Shown here: positions 10,491 to 20,265 of the stretch, in pieces
Layout: every line of letters begins with the position of its first letter
How positions within the stretch are numbered: the first letter of the stretch is position 1
DNA from: Pegoplata infirma
Lineage: Eukaryota; Arthropoda; Insecta; Diptera; Anthomyiidae
Direction: 5' to 3'
DNA: 64,000 nt
Assembly (NCBI GenBank): GCA_963921195.1
Contig: OY992539.1
Location: 41,062,299 to 41,126,298, forward strand
Made by a program: the position numbers and the translations under genes
The notes under the pieces: generated by a model
What the model was told of the DNA's origin: nothing
Databases searched by the model: none
Seen by the model: the letters and a program-made list of their open reading frames with translations, nothing else

Positions 10491-11007
10491 AAGACATTAA
10501 ATTATACAAAAATTTAAGCTACATTATAACCTAACAAAGTTTAATTTTAAGAAAATTTCATTAACTAATTTCAAAATGAAAATCATAAAATTGTGAGAAT
10601 AATTAAAAAATCATTAATTTAGACCAGTTTGATGTTTTTGTTTACCTACATTATATTTTAATGGCACTCTAAAATCTTTAAATTTCAACGCCCAATTGGT
10701 TTTAAAGAATCAAGTGTCTGTCGTTATAAGTATCTGTTAAAATCACATTTTTACCAAAACTAGCGTGTCTTAGGGACAGATTTCAATTCCTATGTAATTG
10801 TCCTTAACATAATATGTTAGTATGCAAAATTGGGTAAAATCGATCAGATAGATAACATTTTTTTTACTGAAGGGAAAAATTGTTTTTTAAATTTTTACAT
10901 TAAAAACTATGTTTCTATATAATTTTTTATATGAAATATGACCCAAATTTTTATGAAGAATTTTCGAGCGAATATTTATTTTTTTTTTTGAGCGATTTTT
11001 TTTAATA
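10491..11007. other. Unassigned AT-rich spacer
   Basis: No gene, structured RNA or repeat shared with the rest of the window was recognised. Confidence 0.45.
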
Positions 11008-12024
11008 ACACCGCTCAGCAGTCATTTTCCGGTTTGAATTCTGGTGATCGATTTTAGTAGACTTTGATCTCCTGATTCCAAATCTGTACTCCAAATTTTT
11101 CCATTAGGTCCAGATTTTTAGTTATTCACGGTTAAAAATGCGAAAAATTACGATTTTTGCATCATTTGAAAGCCTGCACAGCAGCCATTGAGTGAAATAC
11201 AAATCTGGTAAAAAGCGCAAAAGTATAATTTGTCTTTGGTCTCCAACATAGAAATCTATTTTTTTATAATTATTGCATTTGGTTACAATTGCGTTTTAAA
11301 ATGACTCTGTTAAAATTATCATTTTTGTAAAAAAGATAAGGTAGATTACCTTAGTTTTTTTTTTGATATTTTTCAAAGAAAAACTAACTGCCAGTTTACA
11401 GAAGACGAACGATACACACGAACGAAAATTTTGCATGTGTTTTGTTATTGTAACAACAACAAAATACATGTAAAATTTTCGTTCGTGTACATCGTTCGCC
11501 TTCTGTAAACTGGCACTAAATAAATAAATATTTTACAAATTTAAGTTTTCTGTGTTATTTTTCGTACAAACCGGAAGATATCTTTAATGGGTTTAAACGT
11601 CTATAAGAAAGAATGAACTTTTGCCTAAATTTTGAGCTCATCACAGTAAAGATTGATCATCTGGTTTTTGTTTTAGAGCCTTTTAAAAATGGTGATTTTT
11701 CTAATTTTCTCACAGTGTTTTTTTTAAATACATCTTTGGCCAATAATAGTGCAACAACTTCAAATTTTTTTGGTCATACTTATATTTGAGATCATAGTTC
11801 AATTCTACTCTAACGCTTTATACCAGATTTTTATTCCACCCAGTGGCTGCTGTGCAGGCTTTCAAAAAGGGCAAAAATCGCATTTTCAACCGCGAATAAT
11901 TAAAATTCTAGACGTGATGGAAAAATTTGGAGCTTGGATTTGGAATCAGAGAGTCAAAATCTTTAAAAAATTTTGTATCAAATTTCAAACCGGAGTCAAA
12001 AACATTCGATTTGTTGAGCGGTGT
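11008..12024. mobile_element. Foldback element F5 copy 1 (ACACCGCTCA ends)
   Basis: The ends are ACACCGCTCAGCAG and the inverse of TTGTTGAGCGGTGT. The arms extend about 200-250 bases: the left CCAAATCTGTACTCCAAATT and GCCTGCACAGCAGCCATTGA are mirrored on the right by TGGCTGCTGTGCAGGC and AGACGTGATGGAAAAATTTG. A second copy without the nested hairpin is at 34826-35684. The open frame at 11749-12030 is just the right arm read through. Confidence 0.8.
11390..11514. mobile_element. 125-bp hairpin MITE inside F5
   Basis: The two halves are nearly perfect inverses: GCCAGTTTACAGAAGACGAA on the left and the inverse of GTTCGCCTTCTGTAAACTGG on the right, with a CAACAACAAAATACATG core. The flanks share ACT. 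The other F5 copy reads through this point near 35165-35180, so it serves as an empty site. The core resembles the hairpin at 19898-20027. Confidence 0.82.
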
Positions 12025-12802
12025 AATTAATATATTTCCAATGATCATTCATTTATTTTTCCAATTTAATTACAAATATTTTTTAATAATTCAAACCTAA
12101 ACAAGAACTGGTCACAATGACCGTCGTCTTGTTATAGCGAAATCGACCAAGGGGTTTTGTGGGAAGCGAACCCACGACCCCCTGTTTCATAGCACTCTAC
12201 CAACTAGGGGCCCCTGTAGGTTAGGTTTAAAAATCGTGTCAATTTTTGATAATTTTACAAAATTTAGTTTTGAGTGTACTTAATTAAAATGTCATTAAAC
12301 TTTGTTATTTAAAATAATTACTTATATTTGTTTTGTGACAAAAATACATAAGTATTGTGCAGAGTTCACATTTTTGTAACATTTATGGTATTAAGTTCAA
12401 ATTTTCAATTCATCAAATGTGTCTTCAAATTTATTTTAATCTTTGACTCGATTAAGTGAAAAAAAAATCAACCCACTCTTAATATTAATTTACTTTAATA
12501 ACAAATGCGTGGAGTTTTTTTATAACTTTTTCTATGATTCCAATTTAATTTTGAAATAATTGTCATGCGTAAGTCAGAAATTTTGTGAGTTTTGATTTTT
12601 TATTTTTATTTCAACTGTCAAAATACCATAAAAATGTGGTTTTATCTAAATTTGGTGTTGTTGGCTCGTTAATTTTCATGTTTATAAGCCGTCTTGTGTC
12701 AACAATGTTTTTTTTTAAATAAAGATTTGGTTAAAAGTGTTTTTTTACTTTTAAAATGTATTTTGTTTCAATATTAAATCCAACTGGTTGTATTAATTTT
12801 AA
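12025..12802. other. Unassigned AT-rich DNA with one tRNA-like module
   Basis: Apart from the tRNA-like stretch at 12145-12215, I see no gene or repeat. A few AT-rich motifs recur by chance only. Confidence 0.45.
12145..12215 (-). other. tRNA-like module, reverse strand
   Basis: On the minus strand CCCCTAGTTGGTAGAGTGCT resembles a tRNA D-arm/A box, and GTGGGTTCGCTTCCCAC forms a perfect five-pair T-arm with a B box. The 5' side (GGGGCC) and 3' side (AAAACCCC) give at most a partial acceptor stem, and no clear anticodon stem is seen. It is a tRNA pseudogene or SINE head. Confidence 0.6.
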
Positions 12803-13096
12803 ATTTAAAGCAGGGTTGGCAACCGAAACGAATAACGGTATCGATAACGGTATTGGTATTACATATTTTTTATATCGGTAACGGTAAGGGTAACGGTATT
12901 TTCGATTATTTCGGTAACGTTGAACCGTTACCGAAACATTAATACCGGTACGTACCGGTATTATAAATAAAATGTTAACAAGTCACAAATTTGTTAAAAA
13001 CACGTAAAAAAAAAAAAAATTGTTTAAAAAATAAAAAACTGGGTAATTCTGTACATTTTCTATACATAATTATATTTCTACTAGTATTAAATACTA

Positions 13097-13660
13097 CACC
13101 CAGAAAAGTCTTACAGTAACTATTTTACGGTTATTCAAAAAGTTTTTAGTTAAAGTTGTTTTAAACGTTTTATCGTTTGTTTTTCAAGGAAAATAAAATA
13201 TTAAATGATTTATACAGTTGTAAAAACAATAAACTACAAAAGTTACGAAAAATATTTTTATCAGTTAAATTATTTGTGACTGATTATTCCGTATAATTTT
13301 ACAGAAGTACGGTTTTAAATTTAATTTATTATTTTATTCGACCTTTTAATTTTTAAATTAAGAAAATAAAATATTTGAGCTCGAGGCCTCGAGCTCAAAT
13401 ATTTTATTTTCTGAAGTACGGTTTTTGTAGTTTGTTATTCAAAAAATTTTATTTTTACTTCACAAAATAAAAAATGTAAACAGTTAAAATAACTGAAATA
13501 TCGTTTTTTTTTACGGAATGTCTAGTCATTTATTAACGTTTAAAAATAACTGAAAAATTATGTTGTTTCAAATGAAATATAAGTAGTCCGTTTTTTAAAA
13601 GGAAAAACGATTGTTTTAAACGTTTTTTCAGTTGAATTTACTTACAAAATATTTTCAGTG
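13097..13660. mobile_element. TA-target TIR element (K-like), 564 bp
   Basis: It begins CACCCAGAAAAGTC after TA (13095-13096) and ends ATATTTTCAGTG before TA (13661-13662). The interior repeats GTTATT and TTTAAACGTTTT words and includes a perfect 52-bp palindrome. Related K elements are at 16684-17079 and 25760-27177. Confidence 0.75.
13361..13412. repeat. Perfect 52-bp palindrome, no spacer
   Basis: The left arm (13361-13386) and right arm (13387-13412) are exact reverse complements with the axis inside GAGCTCGAGGCCTCGAGCTC. The centre is GC-rich while the outer arms are AAAATAAAATATTT. The word GAAGTACGGTTTT occurs on both sides (near 13303 and 13413), so a local duplication may have accompanied its origin. 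Confidence 0.9.
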
Positions 13661-13959
13661 TATGAATTAACTCAAGATTAAATTAAAACATTCACGCAAT
13701 ATTGTAATTCACAAAAAACCAACTCATGTTCGAAGAGACACCTTATAGCAAACAAATCTACATTTTGAGTCGTATGAGAAATCTGCATTTTAAGCCATTT
13801 GAGAAATCTAATGATTAAAGCTAACGCGGTTTGCTTAATTTCTCTCTGGATAGTCTAGGTAGAATCTGCAGAAAAACCCGTAAAACAGCAGAGTTCTCTG
13901 TTAAAATGATCAAAATTGTTTCGGCAGGGATACAAAACTTGGCAAAGATGTTTTAGGGT

Positions 13960-14435
13960 ATGTTTTTTAGGGGGAGGGCGGGCGGTATCGGGGGGACACC
14001 TTTCCCCTCGCCATAGATGTTAAGAAATCAACTTTATTTATATTTACGCATAAATAATACAATTTTATCAATATTTAATTCTATTTTCTATAGCAAGCCC
14101 AAAAGGGTCGGACCGAAAAAAATCGCGTTTTCTAATCTTGGTCAATGAACTTCACACGGCATAAAAATGATTCAATTTCTAAACAAATAGACAAAAAATT
14201 AAATAAAATATTTTTTCTGGGGTTTTGTAAGTTGTTCAGGGAAGAACTTTTTCTCATCTGGTCCGGTTTTCCCATTTCGGAACTTAACCAGCTCATGACC
14301 ATAAGACGTATTCGTACCAGCAGAGAAGCACGTTTATTTTTGACCGTATCGTGTCTTCTACAGACGAAAAGACGAACATTGCTTACAATCGATCACTAAT
14401 CAACAATAAAAATCTTTATGAGGTCGATTTTTCAA
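13960..14435 (+). mobile_element. Decayed DINE-1/mini-me fragment
   Basis: The sequence keeps AATACAATTTTATCAATATT, AAAAGGGTCGGACC, CTCATGACCATAAGACGTAT and TTTATTTTTGACCGTATCGT, followed by ACAGACGAAAAGACGAACAT and AAAAATCTTTATGAGGTC. This order matches subtype-1 copies such as 6146-8765. Both ends are lost. The short frames at 14145-14399 and 14351-14548 lie within it and are not genes. Confidence 0.65.
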
Positions 14436-14526
14436 CCTTTACAATTCAATTAACTAAAAAAATACTTAAAAACTTAATAAAAATTAGGCAGTTTTTAATT
14501 TTTAATAAAAACAAGTTAAATTTTAA

Positions 14527-14643
14527 GGTGGTTATTCATAAAACCTGAAATATATTTAAAGTAGGTTTATTTGACAGATATTGCAGGAATAATTGTCAAA
14601 TAAACCTACAATAAGTCTGTTATAAGTATTATGAATAAGAGCC
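14527..14643. mobile_element. E9 MITE, 117 bp, TAA target duplication
   Basis: The ends GGTGGTTATTCATAA and the inverse GGCTCTTATTCATAA are matched over most of 18 bases, and the middle folds through AGGTTTATTTGAC / GTCAAATAAACCT. TAA flanks both sides (14524-14526 and 14644-14646), a PIF/Harbinger-like target. A nearly identical copy is at 16432-16548. Confidence 0.78.
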
Positions 14644-14844
14644 TAAATGTTTAATTACCCATTTGATAGCTAATTATTAAACTTCTTATTGGTAATGGGT
14701 TTTACTCCTTATTAGTAATGCGAGGCAGTAACTACTTATTTTTCTCACTAGTTATTTTTGTCTCACGCCCTTGTTAAAATAATTAGTGTTTCATTCAATA
14801 AGTAACTACTTATTAACATCTGTTTCGGATTACAAAACCCATTA

Positions 14845-15446
14845 CAGTAGAATCTCACAAATTAGAACTCTCACAAATTAGAACTGTCCAGAAATTAGAA
14901 CCGGCTATTTTAATGTATTGGACGCTCTAAAATTAGAACCTGTGGTTCTAATTTCTGGAAGTTTTTATTTTTTATTTTTTTTATTTACACTACAAAATAT
15001 TTTTTTATAGTTTCTTTAAACTAAATAGGGGAAAACCCGAATTATATGTAGTTGATGCTCTAAAATTAGAACCAGTGGTTCTAGTTTCTGGACTTCCTTG
15101 TTTGTTTTATTTTCACAGTTCCATAAGTGTAAGAGAAATCGATAAATGGAATGAAGTTAGATTTAATGACGGATCAAATATCAGTGACGATGATAAAATC
15201 GATGTAACGCCTGCTATTTCTCATTTCAAAGCCCTTAAAAGTGTTTTCTGCAAATTTAATGCGTTGTAGTAAATTAATATTAACAAAATAAATAGTTTTG
15301 TGTTAAAATATAGCAGTCGTAACTGTTTTTATTATAATTTTATCATTTTCTTTGAAAAAAAAAAAAATAATGTCCAGAAATTAGAACTTTTCAGAAATTA
15401 GAACTACCCGAGGAACAAAGTGGTTCTAATTTGCGAGATTCTACTG
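14845..15446. mobile_element. pogo/Tigger-like element, TA target, proven insertion
   Basis: The ends CAGTAGAATCTCACAAATTA and the inverse CAGTAGAATCTCGCAAATTA are typical of the pogo/Tigger branch of Tc1-mariner. TA flanks it at 14843-14844 and 15447-15448. The other E7 copy reads straight through the same spot (ATTACTAGTAAT, near 33139-33150), which is a natural empty site. Inside are repeated CTAAAATTAGAACC / GGTTCTAATTTCTGG hairpins and a decayed transposase tail. Confidence 0.9.
15090..15269 (+). pseudogene. Decayed C-terminus of a pogo/Tigger-type transposase
   Basis: A short open frame reads EIDKWNEVRFNDGSNISDDD, then TPAISHFKALKSVFCKF before a stop. The acidic stretch followed by a helix of the type HxxALKxVxxxxxF resembles the C-terminal tail of DDE transposases of the pogo/Tigger/jerky group, downstream of the catalytic domain. 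The catalytic core and the helix-turn-helix DNA-binding domain are absent, so this is a relic inside a deletion derivative. The surrounding TIRs support the assignment. The similarity is short and recalled from family knowledge, so a search is needed to confirm it. Confidence 0.5.
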
Positions 15447-15764
15447 TACTAGTAATGTCAATTTTAGCTGGGGAGTTAATTGCGAATGTGATCATTTGTT
15501 GGATTGGCAATGAACAAAAATTAGTTTTTTTATTTTACGTATATTAAAAATATTTTAATATGTTATTAATCCACAAAAAAATACAACCGAAACAATACCG
15601 ATATAATACCGGTAAAAATCCGAATAAAGGTAACGGTTTTTTTTCGGTAACGGTATTTAAAAATTTTTATTTCGGTATTGGTAACGGTAACGGTAGTCAA
15701 TATTAAAGGGTTTTTAATCGGTAACGGTATTGAAAGGGTAACGGTAGCCAACACTGATTTAAAG

Positions 15765-16360
15765 TTTAAGCTCAAATTATTGCAGCAATTGGTCAATGTT
15801 TTTTTTTATTTAAATATTTCGCAAGTGGGAGTTAAAATTGTTTTTTTCTTAAAATAATTTTCTTTTAAATATTTTTTGATGTGTTTATTAGTTGAAGTGT
15901 ATAATTTTGTTAATATGACAAGTGTTTCCTATGTAATCGAATTATGTAGGAAAACTAAATACATTCAAAATATTTTGTAGGTAAAAATAAATGAATAATC
16001 GTTTAAAATAAGTGAAAAATCAATTGAAAACAATGCGATCCATTTCTCATTTGTTTTAACAAAGAGCAAAATTTGTTAACTATTGATAAAAAACACTTAA
16101 AAGTTAAAATTTCTACAAACAAAATCAAAATTAACGAAAAAGCCACTGGGATCACAGGAATTTGGAGCCACGCTGAAAAGGAAAAAGTCGCATGACAAAA
16201 AAAATATTTTTGTACAAATTAAATTCATGTTATTACCAGTTTTAGGAAATAGAAACTAAAAAAAAAAATATTGAGTACAGATATTCTAGCTCTATTTCTT
16301 TAATAATTATACCCATGACATTCGTGTAGAACAATTTGAATTAAATGAAACCTTTCTTAT
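15765..16360. other. Unassigned AT-rich spacer
   Basis: Starts with the right TSD copy of the hAT element at 15757-15764 and continues as AT-rich DNA. No gene or shared repeat recognised. Confidence 0.45.
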
Positions 16361-16431
16361 CTCAGAATCTGAGACTTTTCCATTACGAAAAATGTCTAAG
16401 AATCTAACTAATCTAGCTTAAAGTAGATTAT

Positions 16432-16548
16432 TGTGGTTATTCATAAAACCTAAAATATATTTAAAGTAGGTTTATTTGACAGATATTGCAGGAACAATTG
16501 TCAAATAAACCTACAATAAGTCTGTTATAAGTATTATGAATAAGAGCC
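16432..16548. mobile_element. E9 MITE copy 2
   Basis: Nearly identical over 117 bp to 14527-14643 (TATTTAAAGTAGGTTTATTT, GACAGATATTGCAGGAACAA). The right flank is TAA; the left flank TAT no longer matches it. High identity of two copies implies fairly recent spread. Confidence 0.78.
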
Positions 16549-16628
16549 TAAGACTTTTTCTATACGCAAAATGTCTCAGAATCTTGAACTTTTTATGTAC
16601 GAAAAATGTCTCAGAATCTGAAATTTTT

Positions 16629-17439
16629 CCCTGCAAAAAAAGTCATTACCACTTCTCAGTGGAGTGCTGTAAAACTATAACAACACTAAGAAAATTATGT
16701 CATTAACTGTTTGTAGGTTATTTTAAAAAGTAATCAGTAAAGTTATTTTAAAAGAAAAATCATTAATTTTATTATGGACTTCTATTTTCTACTGTTTCTG
16801 TAGTTTAAAAAAAATTATTTACTGTATTAAAAACGAATAATCTGTCACATTTAATTTCGGCAGTAAAAAATTTCTTCTTTAGTTTTACTGTTTTTCAATA
16901 CAAAATAACTGAATATTCTCTAGTTTTTTAATGTTTTGGTTAGTCATTAAATTAACATTTAAAATTGACTGTATTGTGTTTTTATTTTAAAAGAAAAAAC
17001 ACTGGAATGGTTTTTAAATAAAAGTTCATTTGTTTTAAGTGAATATTCACTGGAATTTATCTACATAATTTTTTGAGTGAAATGTAATGAACTACAACAA
17101 ATATAACAAAAAACACAAGACAAAAACACAAACAGTTTTTTCTACTCCAGAATACATAGATATTCAGCACTTAACTCATTACCTATCGCGAAACCTCCAT
17201 ACAAATGTAAGTAGATATTCAGTAGATAAGAACTACTCCGTGGAAGTAGTTGGAAGTTGTTTGAAAGCTCGGAGTACTTCTTATCTACTGAATATCTACT
17301 TACTTTTGTATGGGAGTGTCGCGGAAGGTAATGAGTTAAGTGCTGAATAACAACTTTTTATGGAGTAGAAAAAACTGTTTGTGTGTTTTTTTCTTGTGTT
17401 TTTTGTTGTATAGAAGTACTCCGCATTTTTTTTGCTGGG
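16629..17439 (+). mobile_element. N1 foldback element, interrupted by a K element
   Basis: The ends are CCCTGCAAAAAAAGTCATTA and the inverse of GCATTTTTTTTGCTGGG. The central part is a long hairpin: AGTAGATATTCAGTAGATAA before, TTATCTACTGAATATCTACT after, with ACTCCGTGGAAGTAGTTGG at the centre. The copies at 43216-43676 and 57716-58177 are about 461 bp; this one is longer because a K element sits at 16684-17079. Confidence 0.82.
16684..17079. mobile_element. K element inserted in N1
   Basis: It begins CACTAAGAAAATTATGTCAT and ends CATAATTTTTTGAGTG, with the same TCATTAACTGTTTGTAGGTT start as the K element at 25760-27177. The two other N1 copies read ACTATAACAAATGTAATGAA across this point, so the boundaries are set by comparison. 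The expected TA duplication is not preserved (AA is seen). Confidence 0.75.
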
Positions 17440-18769
17440 TATCTACAGAAAAAATATCTCAGAATCTAAGACTTTTTCTACACTCAAAAAATAGTGAACT
17501 AAAATCTGGGAAAATTAACTTAATTAAAAAAAAAAAGAGGGAATGATTTGGCTCCAAAGATTTTTTTTCTTGGTTTTAGTTCATAATTTTCCCAAAAATA
17601 AGGAAAACAAAGTTAATTAATTTTTAGCCAATTTTAACTAGAAAATGGGAAAAATTATATTACACTTTAGTTCATTCACATTTTAAAACTGGATTGGGTC
17701 TAGACCCTGGACCCATGGGTCGAACCCCACGGGTACAGCCCCTTGTTAACTCAAGACCCCGGTCCTTGAAGGGTCCCCATAGATTTTGACCCAAAATTTG
17801 TGTCCGTTTCGCTCTAACTTGCTTAGTTTTTGAGATACGGTAATAAGAGGTCTGATAGGGTCTGGAGAATCTTAAAAACTGGATAACTCAAAAACTATTA
17901 ATCGGAGGGCTTTCGAATATTTTGCGGAAGTGTTCTACGAGCCAAGAGCTACAAAAATGCCGTTGGACCTTTTCTCGTGTTGGCAGTATTTACAGAGATA
18001 TTTGCATATATAAAATCTCGGGAATTTCAAATTTTAGATCTTAAATTAGGGTCTTGAGACCCCGACAGATATGCAGAGCTAGGCTATTCCATATTTTTCT
18101 TTGTAGTCTTTCTTTTGAAAATTTCATCCGTTTCGCTCTATCTATCTTAGTTTTCGAGATATCGCCATTTTGAATTTTTAACTAAATTCTAAGAAGTTAT
18201 TTACTAAATTCTCAGAAGTCATTAACTAAATTCTAAGAGGTACACTTCCTCAATTCAAAGAAGAGAAATACGATGATGTTTTTTTTTTAGTAAATTTTAA
18301 CTTAACTTGAACTTAATTGTTTTTTAAGAAATATGTCTTAAAAACAAAGATACGTTTCTTAGATTTGTGGAAAATTTCTTGGGCAGTAAGAATTTTTTTC
18401 CTAATATTTAAAAATTCCATTTAAAGAAAACTGTGAACTACTTATAAGTACCCGAGTAAAAAAGAAATGATATAGTCATATACAATGTTGTATAGGAATA
18501 TAGATTTGTATATGTTTATATCTGACACTATATGTTTCTAGATAAAATTATGTATTGGAAAAAATATTTCAATAATTTCCAATATAGTCTCAGATAATGT
18601 TATATATTTTTATATGTGGTCACATATATTATTATATATGCCGTATATAAATATACAAGATTGGCCAAATTAAATACAACTCCACATATAAATATATATG
18701 GTACCATGTCAAATAATATATTATTATATTACAGCAAATAAGCAAAAATTTTCTAAGTTAATTTTGATA

Positions 18770-19145
18770 TTATTTTATGTAATTTTATACAAAAAAAAAG
18801 AAAAACAAATTATAAAAAGGAAAAGAAATAATAAAAATTATAACAAAAATTAATTTATATTTTTACCAAATTAAAATGATTAAAAACCAAACCTGGAAGA
18901 TTGTTGCTAATTCTAATTTTAATATAACCTTGTTTTTGAACTTTTCAAACAACTTTATCAGGGTTTTTCTACAAGAATTTCGATAAATACACAATTTTTG
19001 TGTGGAGTTCATAGAAAACCCCTAATAAAGCTGCTTGAAAAGTTGAAAAACAAGCAAGTATCATACGCACTTTAGGAACATTTTTTTTTTTCATTATTTT
19101 AACGTTATAGACAAAATAGACAAAAATTAAATAACTTTGTACCAG
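18770..19145. other. Unassigned AT-rich DNA inside E14a
   Basis: No gene recognised. CAAGCAAGTATC and nearby CTTTATCAGGGTTTTTCTAC / TTTTCAAACAACTTTATCAG form a small imperfect inverted pair around 18940-19050. Confidence 0.4.
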
Positions 19146-19235
19146 CAGAGCTTCGAAGAATGAAATCCTTTTCGAATGAATTCTCTAAAAAATCCATTCG
19201 ATGTTGATATCCACTGAATGCATTTGATTTTAAAT
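19146..19235 (-). repeat. Reverse copy of the 10365-10490 repeat
   Basis: AGCTTCGAAGAATGAAATCC, then TTTTCGAATGAATTCTC and TGAATGCATTTGATTTTAAA, are the inverse of the right half of 10365-10490. Confidence 0.55.
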
Positions 19236-19260
19236 ATCACACCACTTCGTTAGTTTGCGT

Positions 19261-19678
19261 TAGTGTTGTAAAAGTATTGAGTATTTGAGTACTGAGTACT
19301 CAATACTGCCTATTTTTTGGAGTACTCAATACTCAAAAGTACTCAATACTTTCAGGGTTGTATTTTTTCACTTGAAATGCATAATTTAACCAACAAATAT
19401 AACCATAAAATGCAAGTCTGTGTATGAAAAATATTTTAGTTTTTTTTTTCTACAAAAAAAAATTTTAAATTGATTAAAAATAATCTAAACATAAAAGCGA
19501 ATACATTGTTATGCAAACACAAATAGAATTTTGATAAAAATTAATAAAATTGTAATTTATAAAGCTCTATTTTTAAATTTTTCAATTTCAAAAAAAGTAT
19601 TGAGTAGTATCGAGTACTCAGTTGAAAAAGTATCGAGTAGTATTGAGTAGTCAAAAGTAACCACAATTTACAACACTA
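19261..19678. mobile_element. hAT-type MITE, 8-bp TSD GTTTGCGT
   Basis: The ends are TAGTGTTGTAAAAGTATT and the inverse TAGTGTTGTAAATTGTGG, flanked by exact GTTTGCGT copies (19253-19260 and 19679-19686). Both subterminal zones are dense in GAGTACTCAATACT and AGTATCGAGTA words, which may be transposase-binding sites. No coding. Part of a second copy is at 20028-20102. Confidence 0.9.
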
Positions 19679-19897
19679 GTTTGCGTGATTTAAAAAAAAT
19701 ATATTTTTTTCAGGTTTACCATTATTTTTGATTTCTTTTGTTGAACAATCACTTTAAAATAAGTGATCGCTCGTTGGTTCATACAAATATATTGAGTAAT
19801 TTACTTTAAGCGAGTGATTCAAATTTTTTTTGTAAGTGTGAGCGTGAGTGAGACAAAAATCCCTTTTGCTTAGAAAAATTACAACATTTTAAGTATT

Positions 19898-20027
19898 AGT
19901 GTCTATTCACAATACAGCAGCAGACAGCAAAATTTGTACATGTATGTATTTTGTTGTTGCGACAGCAACAAAATACATGTAAAAATTTTGCTGTTTGCTG
20001 CTTGCTGCTATATTGTGAAGAGACACT
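19898..20027. mobile_element. 130-bp hairpin MITE in a hAT fragment
   Basis: AGTGTCTATTCACAATACAG is mirrored by the inverse of TATATTGTGAAGAGACACT, with CAGCAAAATTTGTACATG and CATGTAAAAATTTTGCTG further in. The centre is TTGTTGTTGCGACAGCAACA. The flanks share TTAAGTA. The CAACAAAATACATGTAAAA core is like that of the hairpin at 11390-11514. Confidence 0.78.
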
Positions 20028-20102
20028 TAAGTAACTACTTTTGAGTATTGAGTACCCGTCAGTATCAAATACCCAAATATGTACATACATTTACAACACT
20101 AG
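20028..20102. mobile_element. Fragment of the TAGTGTTGTAAA hAT MITE
   Basis: ACTTTTGAGTATTGAGTACC and the end ATTTACAACACTA match the right side of 19261-19678. The left side is broken by the hairpin at 19898-20027. Confidence 0.6.
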
Positions 20103-20265
20103 TAAGAAGAAACAAATTTCATTCAACAACACAAGAAACTTATTGACAGAAACAAATTTTTGTCAGCAGTTGTTATTTTAGTGAGAATAATTTTACATTT
20201 TTTATTGTTTACAACATAGAAAATACAAGTTTACAAGTTCTTTGTTGAAAAACTGAAATAGCTTT

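Larger units (their letters stand above)
14436..15467 (-). mobile_element. Element E7 copy 2, carrying two nested insertions
   Basis: Minus-strand blocks match the intact E7 at 33129-33615: AACCTTTACAATTCAATTAA at the left, then GGTAATGGGTTTTACTCC, TAACTACTTATTAACATC and TTTAGCTGGG at the right end. It is interrupted by an E9 MITE (14527-14643) and a pogo-like element (14845-15446). One E7 terminus is truncated near 14436. Confidence 0.7.
12811..15756. mobile_element. hAT-type element, 8-bp TSD ATTTAAAG, host of a nest
   Basis: The ends are CAGGGTTGGCAACCG and the inverse CAGTGTTGGCTACCG, a classic hAT terminus. Identical ATTTAAAG duplications flank it at 12803-12810 and 15757-15764. The subterminal zones (12815-12960 and 15580-15750) are arrays of GGTAACGGTA / TACCGGTA words, the layout expected of hAT transposase-binding sites. 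No transposase is left. The interior holds a TA-target element, a DINE-1 fragment, an E7 copy, an E9 MITE and a pogo-like element. Confidence 0.9.
16361..17478. repeat. Palindrome-array remnant hosting E9 and N1 elements
   Basis: TCTCAGAATCTGAGACTTTT at 16361 onward, AAAATGTCTCAGAATC at about 16567 and 16602, and ATCTCAGAATCTAAGACTTT at 17456 are units of the array seen in 7020-8480. They are separated by the E9 MITE and the N1 element, which therefore inserted into pre-existing array DNA. Confidence 0.65.

Noticed and set aside
11749..12030. Similar open frames at 11749-12030 and 35494-35697
   Set aside because: Both are the right arm of the F5 foldback; similarity reflects shared repeat descent, not a conserved protein.
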